A DNA stretch of 64,000 nucleotides, taken from Climacium dendroides. Its lineage: Eukaryota > Streptophyta > Bryopsida > Hypnales > Climaciaceae. Below, in pieces: positions 12,801 to 23,200 of this stretch. The position numbers and the translations under genes were made by a program. The stretch's first letter is position 1. Every line of letters begins with the position of its first letter. The stretch spans positions 1,364,001 through 1,428,000 of the forward strand of contig OX467092.1 of assembly GCA_950106755.1 (NCBI GenBank), in the 5' to 3' direction. Below the pieces are notes generated by a model. It made no database searches. It was not told the origin of the DNA and saw only the letters and a program-made list of their open reading frames with translations.

Positions 12801-15514
12801 AATGCAGTCGGAGAATCGCCCCTCGGCTTGGCCAGTGCTGGAAAACGTGGCAACACACAAATGTCAGCACTCTGTCTGAACACTTTTAACTTACGTTGTA
12901 CAGGTTGAAGAAACAAGTATTTCTTCTTTTTCCTCCCACAAATGAAACAAAAGAGTTTTATTGCAGAATAAAGATCAACTTGTTTGTTTAATGTCAACTG
13001 TACACTCGTCAAGGTAACAAGATTTCACTCTACAATCATTCATCGTACAGTACACGTGACACATATTTTACAAAAAAAAACTATTTATAGAATATATAAA
13101 TTAGTTACGGACATCTGTGGATAAAATCTGTAGTGTTTCGGCAAAATCCAGATTCGCCAGTACTAGCACCGCATCTTCTAATTCTGTGGTGACGCTAATA
13201 TTGCAGCCTCACTTTAGGATAAACCATGGTGTCTCTAACCTCCTCTTTACATTTTGCAGACACTAATATTGCACCTCCAGTAATAGGATAAATCAGCGTA
13301 CTGTATCTCTACGAGGTGGATTGGAAACTCGTTACCTCAATTGTCATCATAAGGCATCATAAGTACATCGGATTATTCTAAACTTGTTATCTGACCCATA
13401 ATATTGGTTTCAACGTTTGGCCATCAGAAGCAGGTGACACAAGCTTCTGATGGCCACTAAAGGAACACTAATTAATTAAAATCTTGTTGGCTCAAATTCT
13501 TTATTGTAGGATAGGCAGGGCCCCTGTAGTAATGTGAAGGACCTGGGTCTCAGTTGATACTCTAGAAATGTAGCAAGTATGACCGGGTGTGGTCCCGGAG
13601 GTGCGGCCTACCTGGAGCCATCGAAGGACCACTGAGGGAAGTCGAGAGACCCAGCCCTGATTGGCTTTTGGAGAACCTTGGTCTTGGACCGCATTTCATT
13701 GAAGCGGATCCCCTTCTGACCCTCCTGTCCGTCCATCCAGATGTACTCTACCTTCTGGGCCAATGCCATGACCTTGAAAACACCACCCTGCCGGAAACAT
13801 CACGCAATGAAACCTCAACTTATATTTTCTTCACATATGTGCTCAGAATTTACCTCGGTGCAAAAATATGGAAACCAACATCAGTACAGTGGCCGACACT
13901 TCAAGATTCACTTGACCCCATGCACAAGAACTATGAAGAAATCTCACAGAAACGTCGAGTATTATAAATCAATAGCGCTCAGACCTATCAACTTTCTTTA
14001 TTTTTTTCGGGTATCAATCAGACGATTGAGTAGAAAGTGATCATCACAGCAGCTATATACACACTGTAATCCACGAATCCTGATGCATCCACAGATACAC
14101 ACCAAGATTTGCATTTAGAACAAAAGATGGGGAAACATGAGAATGTAACGGGAGGACAACTGCAGAGATAAAAATATATATATAATGCTCAGACCTATCA
14201 ACTTTCTTTATTTAGTAGTATCAATCAGGTGATTGAGTAGAAAGAGGTCATCATGGCGACAACTCAGAGAGACCCGTGAGTCTGATAAAAGGGAAATCAC
14301 ATTCAGACATCATTCAAAGAACATTCTACTCAGACCTATCAACTTTCTTTATTTTTTGGGTATCAATCAGACGACTGATGAGAAAGAGGTCATCGTAGAG
14401 ATAATCAAGTAAAGCCCATCAACGTTCGCATAAAAAATAAAATAAAACAAAATTAAAGACCACATGAATGCTCAGACCTATCAACTTTCTTTCTTTCTTT
14501 GGATATCAATCAGACGATTGATGAGCAAGAGGTCATCACAGCGTTATGGTTGCAAACAAAAAGCTCCTCGCAACGACCAAACAACTTACATCCCAGTGTA
14601 AACCAAAAGTTAAAAAATATAACGTAGCGGGAAATTTCCCAACATACAAGAATGGATTCCAAAACTTGCGTACCTGTCTGGGAGTCGCATTCCTGACAGC
14701 GGAGACGCCGCAGCTGCGAAGCTCATTCTTGTTACTGAAGTATCCCGAAACTCCCAATCCCGAAACCTACAACACCAGAACCCCAGAACAGAATTTCACT
14801 CTTCAGCACACAACGGAAACCAAAATGGGAAGGAATCAAGATTAACATCAATCTTTTTAAGTACGACAAGAGCTTCACTTGTTAACACACGCTAAAACCA
14901 GAAAACAACAAGTTATCACCGGAACAGAAAGAAAACACGGAAACAAACTGTAGACAACGCAGCCAAGATTTCAGACCAAGCGCCATGTAAACACATCACC
15001 CTTCGAAAGCAACACTCCGATAGCACATCTTAAAGTGGCCGGCACTGAAAAAAATCTCTCTCACATACAAAAGAAACCTCAGACCGTAGTAGAAAACAAG
15101 CCATCACTCTCGCACCCCAAGCACTACCTATCACGACGACTCTATTCCACAGAAAGAATAATGCACACTTCCTTCTAAGAAACAATTTCTACACAATACC
15201 AAAACTGCATTCCTGTCATTGTGCGCTGCCGAGACATGATACTCCCCCGAGCTTCAATTTCACACACACATTTCCCGAAATCGCAAACCCGCAGTCAGCT
15301 CTTCCAAAACAGAATGCTCGGGTTGCAAGACAAGCAATGTAGGGCGCCAAGACGCAATCAAGCGTGGAAAAAAAAAGTTTCAGCGAGAGATTAGCAAGGG
15401 ATTGCTTGGCACCTGGCCACTGGAGAACGGCAAAGATTTCAGCGACGATGAGCTCTTGGTGCTCTTGGTGCTTCCGAGCGACGAGACCACGGCCTTGGAC
15501 ACAGAAATCGCCAT
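9895..15514 (-). CDS. Glutamine synthetase, GSIIB (bacterial-type GSII) class, plastid-targeted
   Basis: Six exons on the minus strand: 15514-15413, 14766-14674, 13787-13612, 12837-12597, 11368-10912 and 10079-9895, giving 417 aa in frame with GT-AG at every junction. Residues 1-65 (Ser/Thr/Lys-rich start [10 protein letters not shown]) look like a plastid transit peptide. The enzyme domain follows: [28 protein letters not shown] (glutamate binding), [30 protein letters not shown] (ATP site), RLTGKHETAN and GYLEDRRP. The [14 protein letters not shown] and GKHETA signatures resemble rhizobial GlnII and the GSIIB class reported in green algae and some seed-free plants, not the cytosolic/plastid GSIIe of seed plants (WNYDGSSTGQAPG). 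It condenses ammonium with glutamate using ATP. An upstream in-frame ATG at 15568 exists, but 15514 fits the leader better. Intron 2 hosts four snoRNAs and intron 4 a TTAA element. Confidence 0.93.
11795..12360. mobile_element. TTAA-flanked MITE in GS intron 4 (566 bp)
   Basis: The left end reads TTAACCCCTAAAGGACCAGG. The reverse complement of the right end reads TTAATCCCTAAAGGAGCAGG, an 18/20 match. Both sides end on TTAA, consistent with a TTAA target duplication. The interior is AT-rich and non-coding. It lies entirely within the intron between the 12597-12837 and 10912-11368 exons. Termini of the TTAA-CCC type are characteristic of piggyBac-type elements; no transposase is present. Confidence 0.8.
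13972..14056 (-). ncRNA. Box C/D snoRNA copy 1 (predicted 18S 2'-O-methylation guide)
   Basis: Read on the minus strand: box C GTGATGA (14047-14041), D' CTGA, C' TGATACC, guide GAAAGTTGATAGG, box D CTGA (13982-13979). A terminal stem ATAGC/GCTAT (14056-14052 with 13976-13972) closes it, with an extra GC/GC pairing inside. The guide is complementary over 13 nt to the conserved eukaryotic 18S stretch CCTATCAACTTTC. The D+5 rule points at the first A of that stretch. It lies in GS intron 2, in the sense orientation. Confidence 0.85.
14184..14259 (-). ncRNA. Box C/D snoRNA copy 2
   Basis: Box C is ATGATGA (14254-14248), followed by D' CTGA and C' TGATACT, then the same guide GAAAGTTGATAGG and box D CTGA (14192-14189). 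The guide to 18S is identical to copy 1, while the region before D' matches copy 1 except near D' (CAC instead of CGT). The terminal stem is weak, so this copy may be processed less well. Confidence 0.78.
14325..14399 (-). ncRNA. Box C/D snoRNA copy 3
   Basis: Boxes D', C' (TGATACC) and D are intact and the 18S guide is unchanged. Box C reads ACGATGA, one change from the RTGATGA consensus. A perfect 5-bp terminal stem TCTAC/GTAGA (14399-14395 with 14329-14325) abuts the C and D boxes, which supports a real RNA despite the box C change. The D' guide differs from copies 1 and 2 (TCTCATCAGTCGT). Confidence 0.75.
14467..14545 (-). ncRNA. Box C/D snoRNA copy 4
   Basis: Box C is GTGATGA (14539-14533), followed by D' CTGA, C' TGATATC, guide GAAAGTTGATAGG and box D CTGA (14475-14472). 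The terminal stem AACGC/GCATT has one mismatch. The spacer before the guide has become a CTTT-type run. The D' guide is close to that of copy 3. Being nearest the 5' splice site, it is the first copy transcribed. Confidence 0.8.
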
Positions 15515-15872
15515 AGTGGGAGTCGCAATGTGCGGAATGGCTCGATCGAAAGGGCTGCAATGGATCAAAATGGCTGGGCCGGACTAGATCTGACAGAAGG
15601 AGCGCCGGCCACTTTAAGATAGAAGCGCGGCAACCGCGACACTGCGACAGCCTTACAGTCGGGGACGGCGGATAGACCGATAGGCTCAATTGACTGCGGT
15701 TTTGCTGGGGTTGGGATTTAACCGTGGTTAAGTTAGGGGGACGCGGCGTCGGGTAGTCGCGTCCGGGTTTGCTGGAGATAGCTTCATGATTATCCACGAA
15801 CGGCCAGAATAATGGAGAACCACGATTTGTGTGTCTTTGGGGGGCTCACTAAACTTATTTTTGGAAGGGGCC
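15515..15872 (-). promoter_or_regulatory. GS 5' UTR and promoter region
   Basis: This is a GC-rich tract directly upstream of the GS start codon. No convincing TATA box was found, so the start site is not placed. It contains at 15604-15620 a 17-bp word GCCGGCCACTTTAAGAT whose exact reverse complement occurs at 15027-15043 in intron 1, so the two flank coding exon 1. Confidence 0.4.
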
Positions 15873-16660
15873 AGAATTGACGATTCGGAGAAAAGCATTA
15901 TAAAGTGCTATTTGGAAGAATATTTTAGAAGTGGTTTAGAAAGGAAAGTTGTAGGTTTTGAATTTTAGATTCCATCTATACGGTTAGATTCACCAATGCT
16001 ATCACCAATATTTTTCTATAAATTTAGAAAGGAAAATTTCAAAATTCCTTCGAAATTTGACTACAAGCAGAATATTATCCTTTTTTGAGCAAAACTAATT
16101 GGAATGGATTCAAAATGAGGTTCTCTTGACATGGTGATTTTTTGAAATTTTTGTGTTCTTTACATCTATGACCTCATTTTTGCAAATTTAGTTTTGAATT
16201 AGAGTCAATGCAATTTGACCACACTTCCACTTGACACACTTCCACATTTGTAATTTTAGAAAAAAATATTATATTCTAATAACACCAAATCCAACCAATA
16301 GATAAGACAAGAACTTGATAAAGTATCACTCAAAAATTAGGATGACTTTCATCCAAGCAAAAACGAGACAGAAACAAGAACTCCAATCTGTTCATCATCC
16401 AAAAAATGGACATCGGAGCGCTCTAGGGTTAACCCTTATAGGACAATAGGGAGACATTAGAAATCATCAATTTCTATGGCCATGTGAAGCATTGGCTTAA
16501 AAAATTGTGAAAACACTCATTACAAGACAAAAACTATTGTAGAAGACCTCTCCTTTTCTAGCAAAATTTGGAGGATGAATAGTTGCACTTCTATCCTACA
16601 TAGAGAGATCATCTGTCATCCATCAAATGCAAAACATCCACCTCGACGTTTAAGGGTTAA
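15873..16660 (+). repeat. Dispersed repeat R1, copy 2
   Basis: Colinear with 2305-3110, starting with a single diverged copy of the 91-bp unit. Its right part is a 232-bp TTAA-flanked segment at 16429-16660 (left TTAACCCTTATAGGAC, right end reverse-complementing to TTAACCCTTAAACGTC). No coding capacity was seen. Confidence 0.72.
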
Positions 16661-18937
16661 CAATTCAACTATAATTGAATTAAATTAGAATCTCGGTGAA
16701 GAAAGGACTCGAGGGTAGATTCTATTTTGTTTTTTTAAATTTAGCAAAAGTATTATGTACCTTTCTACTTCAAAGCAATTTTTAATTAAATATTTAAGAT
16801 TCTTTGATAAACTTGTTGCAACTTGTTATATTTAGTACTCTTTCAGTCCTAGAATAAAATTTAGGGTTTCTAAATATACTTTTCCCAAATTTAAATTAGA
16901 AATCGACTCTCCTCAACTTTATCGACAACAACTAAAGCTAGTTCAAACACCCTAAAGGAAAAGAATCCATAGATACCATGTTCTAGAGTCTATAGAGCAA
17001 TTTGATTCCTACAAAGGGGATCAAAATGCAACCTCTAAACAAGCACATGTGATGAATTCAACCCATAACTATACATCAACTACTACTAACAAATTTCTTG
17101 TTGAAAATTTCATGAAATTGAATCACAAGACACCGTCAAAATTGAATATAGAGGACATCATTGGACTTCATTGTACTAGTATTGCTCAAAGAATGATCCA
17201 AATTAATAGCACAAAAGCAATTCCCCCCAAAAGGGAAAATTGTCAATTTCATTGCATGTTTTCAAGATGTATTGCTTCACTATAGACTAACACTCTTTTA
17301 TGCCTCATGGGGTTGATTAAAAGCTATAGTAACTATATAATTTCCTAAAAATAGGAGTAACTCTTGCATTAATCTAGCTATTTCCAAGAAATCCCAAATT
17401 TATTTCAAAACAAAAGGAGTACATTTTTGGCAAAAAAATCAAACTTGCTTATAGAACATAATAACAATTTTGCTAATTGCTTCCAACTACTTGTTTAATA
17501 AATAGCCAAATAATTTATATCTTAGCCATCTAGCTAAAATTTCCAGAAGAAAATTTCATTACTAAAATAAATCAAAGACTTAAAGTTTGTATGGAATGGA
17601 AGATTTACAATGTTGTTTAGAATCACTTTGTTAAATATAGGCAAAGATATGTACATGTATTAACTACAACCTTTCTAGAAAGTTGACCCCTAAAGATTGA
17701 TTTATTCTTCAAGACTAGATTTCTAAGATAGAATTGAAAGCAGTGGTTAATTTTATGAAAGTTGAAGGTAATTGCTATTGCAAGACAAGTATTTATTAAT
17801 TTCATGTTTAGTAGGGATGTGAGCTTTGGAGACATTACAGTAATGACAATGACATATTTCACTAAATGTATTGTAAGTATTTCAGAGGTATAAAGTATTG
17901 CCTAAGAATCCATGATTATTCTAAGATTTTTTTTAGTGAAAGGTATTGGATTAAAAAAAGGAAAAGGGTCCATATAAATTTCAAATTTAATTGCTACATG
18001 TTGTTGTGACAAGGATTGTTGTAGCATAAGCAACAGCATAAAGATTTTGTTTTTATGAAAGATATTGACTTTAAGGCAAATGAAGGCTTTGATATTGTAA
18101 TTTGGAATATTAATTTTTAGTTATAAATATTGATAAAATTAGATACATTACTTTCTCACTCTTTGGCACATGACAAGTATAATGTTCAATATTATTATTA
18201 TATACCATTGTATACACAATATTTCATGTGCACTTTCAAAGTATCAACGAGGATGGTCTTGAATGGAGAATAGACAATACACTTGCCCACCCACCTGGCT
18301 TATAAGCACTTGTAAAGTTTGCTTCAATAGAAGTTGTCTTTTAAAGGAGCACTAGGGGCTTCAAAAGTTGTAATTGGCCATGGAAATTAATAGGCCTACA
18401 CAACTTTAATCCATAGGGCCAAATTCTATCTCTCCATACAAAGTGCATTTGAGACTCCAATCCTTGTTTCAAGGGATGGAACTTTCAAGCAAAAGCAACA
18501 AAAGATGATTAGGATAAAAAAATAATGCCCCATTTTTTGGGAATCCTTTGGTTGTTGTATTCCAAATTTCTGCAATGAAAATTTTATTAGTTTAACTTTC
18601 ATTAACATCTATAGTTTTCTTGGGGCCATTTAATTAGTTTTTTTTATCAAAATTTCCCATACAAATAACTCAGCGAAAAATTGTTCTTATTAGCTACATT
18701 TTGTAGTTAATCATTTTCACCAAAATTCCTACTTCAGTGACTTCTATGACCAAGATTTAGCTAGAAACCGCTATGTAGACATTAGAGGGTTAATCCCAAA
18801 GTGCTTCAAGTAAAGATAATAAGGTCACTTTCTAAAGATTATTGTGATAAATAATTGAAATTCCATCAACAAATTTGTAGTATTGATTCATGTAGAGCAT
18901 TTTTCATTATTTTCTTTGCCATCACACTACTTAAAGC
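16661..18937. other. AT-rich non-coding desert
   Basis: Very AT-rich sequence with frequent homopolymer runs and only short open frames, none recognisable. No RNA gene or intact mobile element was identified by eye. Confidence 0.5.
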
Positions 18938-19141
18938 TCACTTAGTGACTATATGGGGAATTTCATTAAAATGGCGATATTCCATGTGCCATTTTCAAAG
19001 TGTACCATTCCCACAGTTCAAACCGGGCGGTCTGAAATCTATTAGTGTACTACATTTCAGACCACCCGGTATGAACTTTAGGATGTCAAAATCAAAAAAT
19101 ATTTGCCATTTTAATGAAATTCCCCATCTACTAAGTTAGTA
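18938..19141. mobile_element. Foldback element, about 200 bp
   Basis: The left arm contains ggggaatttcattaaaatgg and, nearer the centre, ccgggcggtctgaaat. The right arm contains their reverse complements, atttcagaccacccgg and ccattttaatgaaattcccc, so nearly the whole interval folds into one imperfect hairpin with a loop of about 14 nt around 19050. The outer parts (cttagtgac on the left, ctaagttagt on the right) are weakly complementary. Superfamily unknown. Confidence 0.6.
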
Positions 19142-19229
19142 CTAGTTCTAAAAGCGCTCAAGCTCTACAACCGCCTACCTCCTCAAATGTATGCTATTTG
19201 CACATGTTGCTTTTTTGTAGCCTTTGATA

Positions 19230-19485
19230 ATGTACAAATAATGTACATTTGAAGAGGTGGGTGATTCGAGGGGTGATTCGAGGGGTGATTCCAAAGCCCC
19301 ATGCCATTTCAACTTTAAAATTCATGACTAATTCCACAAAGCTCCAAAAAATACAAAATTAGTTGAATTAAATGCTGATTCCACTTGTTTCTTTCAAGGA
19401 AAAATTATTGAAAAAATAGGTCAAGAAGTTCCACCTCCCCAAATTCATATTTCAGCTTGTAGATGGTCACTTTATGGACCTCTTA
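19230..19485 (+). repeat. Dispersed repeat R2, copy 1
   Basis: Colinear with 58810-59045: both contain the words aatgtacatttgaag or cgtacatttcagg, then an aaaattcat(g/a)actaatt block, an aaatgctgattcca block and an aagtt/aagtctaacctcccc block, followed by a ggtcac block. A small tandem run of gaggggtgattc (three copies) lies at about 19255-19290. Confidence 0.65.
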
Positions 19486-19489
19486 CCTT

Positions 19490-19930
19490 AACCCATAGAT
19501 GACGTGGTAACCATTTTCTAGTTGATGAATGACAAAGAATCTTTGAATGTAGAACAAAAATGTAACTATTCATCCTCAGAATTTTGCATGAAAAGGGGAG
19601 GTCTCCTACAATAGTTTGTCTTCCCATGAGTTGTTTTTTCCATTTTTTAAGCCAACAATTCATACAATATCAAACAAATGATTTTTATAGTGACTGGCTC
19701 GTTATTTAATCCTTAAACAATGTCGAGGACATTTTTCAATTGTTGAATGACAAAGAATCTCTTCATACATGATAGAAGTGCAATTATTCATCCTTAAAAA
19801 TTTGCAAAAAAAAGAAGTCTTCTACAATAGCTTGTCTTCCAATGAGTGCTTTTCTTCAGTTTTGTACACCAATAATTCACACGGTACCCAAACAAATAAT
19901 TTCCACGGTGATTGGCTCGTTGTTTAAGGA
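19490..19930 (-). repeat. Inverted copies of the 3-kb-cluster repeat unit
   Basis: Two units here (about 19500-19690 and 19735-19925) match, in reverse complement, the ggatgaatagttgcacttctgtcc unit found several times at 2990-3860. Both are bordered by degraded TTAA-type termini such as ttatttaatccttaaac and gtttaaggattaa. Confidence 0.6.
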
Positions 19931-19983
19931 TTAACCCCTGAAGGTCCAAAAACCGTTTTGGGGCATCATAGTAGTTCACTACA

Positions 19984-20026
<43 letters not shown>

Positions 20027-20299
20027 CCAATTTCAAATTTTTATTTAAAAAAAAATGATCTTTAAAAGAAGATTTTTGGATTGCCCAAGCTACTTGCCGA
20101 ATGTTGAAAATTACATATCATGCAATAACTTTTTAACCATGTAATCAAAAGTTATGAAAATTGTTGCGCCTTAAAGTTACTCCTTGGGCACATATTTTGT
20201 GAAACTTTCAAAGAAAAGAAATAAAAATTCCATTTGTAGTGAGCTACCCAAAATTGCTATAATGCCCCCTAAAAACGGTGTTTGGACCTTTAGGGTTAA
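19931..20299. mobile_element. TTAA-flanked MITE with about 50-bp terminal inverted repeats
   Basis: The left end TTAACCCCTGAAGGTCCAAA pairs with a right end whose reverse complement is TTAACCCTAAAGGTCCAAAC, and complementarity continues for about 50 bp with small indels (ACCGTTTT, GGGGCAT, TCACTACA). TTAA lies on both sides. The interior matches the right part of the element at 24987-25800 and the left part, inverted, of that at 26210-27049, so this is a short deletion derivative. A (TA)n run lies inside at about 19987-20025. Confidence 0.8.
19987..20025. repeat. (TA)n microsatellite
   Basis: An uninterrupted run of about 19 AT dinucleotides inside the TTAA-flanked MITE. It is likely length-variable between individuals. 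Confidence 0.9.
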
Positions 20300-23200
20300 A
20301 TGGAATGACGTACACTTTTCACAATAATCATCATCCACCGGTCGATGAATAGTCGAGAGCGTTTAGGGTTTAAAAAAATGGAGTTCAATGTGCAGTAAGA
20401 GTTGTATCATACTTTCTCTTGAATGGTTGCAATCCAAACCTTACATTTGGCTATTTGTTTTATTTTGTTTACTTTGTATTGTTTGCTACAGTGAGACCTC
20501 CCGAACCGTGCATCCCCCACTCGCGTCCTTGGTACCGTCGGAAAGCTCTAAGCAAGGAGGGGAGCATGGACTTTGTTTTGTGACGTTTGAACCTATGGTG
20601 AGAAAGTTATTGAAATTTGAAGGTTTTCTATGAATTAAAAAATTAGAAAATTACTTTTTACTTTTGTTTTGACACACAGGGCACACTGGTAAAACAAACA
20701 AACTGGTTAGCACTTCAATCTGCATCCTACAATGTGGAACTTATCTTGACGTGGGGCTCATTGTTCAATCAGGGCTTTAGCTCCAAAAGTGCATGAGTTT
20801 CCAAGTCCTTTTTGGCAGGAGGAGGATAAGGTATCTCTGGGCTCAATTTACTGGCAAATTGACACCAGTCACATAGGAAAAAGATAAAATAAAAATTTAA
20901 AGTTATAAGTTGTACCCCCAAAACCATCATCACATAAGGTACACCAGCCCATTACTACCGTTTGCAGCCCAATTCCATCAATAGAGCAGCCCAATTCTGT
21001 CACCCACTTTCGGCCCCAATTCCACCTAAAATTCCTCTCCAATTTCACCTACTTTCGGCCCCAATTCCACCTTAATTCCTCTCCAATTTCACCTAAAATT
21101 CTCCCCAATTCCCTTCATTTTATGATAAAATTGGATCCTTCTACGATAGAATCAGGGATTTTATGACAACAAGGGGTAACGTGTCACTTCATTAATAGGG
21201 AATATCTAGAACTTGAGTAGGTGGTAATGGGTTGTTTAGGGGACATTTTTGACCTCACTCCGGTAATGAGTGGTTTTATAATTTCAGGGCTGACCTCTTC
21301 AAAAATTCACAGAAATTACAATTTTAATTGGAAAATTGTGATTCCGCTTGGTTTTGATCCGTGAAACAAGCATACACCTCTGAAAAATATGTGCCCCTCT
21401 TGGAATTGACCCCAAGGTAGTCAGATTGCAAATCATGGTGGTAATAGGCTTGTCTATCTTGATGCCGGTATCCTTGTATTGGGAACAGTGGTCCCGTAAC
21501 TAGTTTACTGAATTTAGTGCAATACTAGTGTGTTGTCACAACTGAAATAAAAGTATAAGTATTTTTTTAAAATATAAAATAAAAAAATAACTCAAAAACC
21601 CATAATTTTCACACCGTAATTCCATATGTCATGAAACACAACTCATGCACACTCCTTGCTAAGGGCTTTCGGATGATATTAAGCACTTGACTAGGAGACT
21701 CATGGTCTAGAAGATCTCACCATAACAAACAAAAAAACAAAACAAAACAAAACAAACATTCTAACTTAATTAATGGATGCTAAGGTAGTTGTACCCATAC
21801 CATCATTGTCCCATAATTGTCACCTCTAAAATCTTGTAAAATCTTGGGAAGAGAATAGGTGTAATTACAAGGATGTACTATATTTGAATATCATCCCTTG
21901 GTGTTGGTATTTGGTGCCTAATTCATAGTCGGCTCTTTAAAAATTCACAACTTATTCTCACATTGTCCAAATAGTACATTTGAAAGTGCACAAGAATTTT
22001 TTTCTCTTGCTAGTAGGGTTCAATAATTTGTTGGATGTGTATTAGTAGACATCATGTCCAAAAACCTTAACCCTTTAATGACTAAGAAGCCCAAATTGGG
22101 CCTCACGTTTTTTAAGCAATTTTGAAGAGTTTATATAGATTTTTAAATTTTATTTTAATAAATATTTACTCAAACCAATGCATGCAATGTTCTTCACTCA
22201 AGCTAATGATATAATAAAAAATTTCATTTACATTATATGTTCCACAATATAAACAATCAAAGTATGCAACTTAAAATCATTAATTCTTAGTACATAAAGG
22301 GTTAAACTAACGATTATGGGTGTTGCTACCTTACCTTTAAGACAAACAAACATCAATTTTTGGCTACCTTAAGAGTAAGTAGTATTACAAAAGATAGAAA
22401 AGAAAAGAAAATTCAAGTTCTGAAGGATTATTAAGAGTATTATAACACAAAACTGACTAAATAGATGCTAATTCCAATGTAGAGGAAGTTGCAGATTGGC
22501 TATCAAATTCTATTGTTTGTTGTAGTTTTGGCTAAAATATCCCCATCAAAGGCCCTACTTTTTACAATGTACTAGTAGCACAAGGATTTTTTGGGTAGAA
22601 ATTCAATTAATTTTAGCTAGTTTAGAAATTGTTGATTGACAGTTGACAAGTGGTGAAAGCAATTGTAGTGTTTGCCAAATAGAATATGGGAAAGATTAAA
22701 TATCAAAGTTGTAGGGCATGATCAGTGGAAAATAATTCCAAAGATAAAGGCCAAAATTTTAGGAAAATTCTTTTTTCAAAATACCAAAAATGTATAGTAA
22801 AAAAAGAATATTGGCAAGAAAAATCTACTTTTAGCATCTACCAAACCTTATTTTTCAAAGGAAAAAAATTTCAACAAAAAGGTGTTGACTCTACCTTTTG
22901 TAGGTGTTGATATTTTTACACTTGTGATAGTTTAAGATGGGTAGGATGAGGCCAATTGCCCCCACAAAGTTGACCCCTACCATGATCCTAAATATTGGTG
23001 ACTTTTCGAGCTCTCCTTCCCTATTCCTTCCTCCCTTTCAAAATGAATGTTCTCAACTTTTGGAGCATTCCTATTTCTCTACACCCTTGCTATTGAAGTT
23101 CCCAACCAATGAACCAAATGAAGTTTCCAACTAAAATAGCTCTGAAATAATGACTTGTTGAAGCTTTGAGCAGCTATGGTAGGTTGGTGTATATCCAAAG

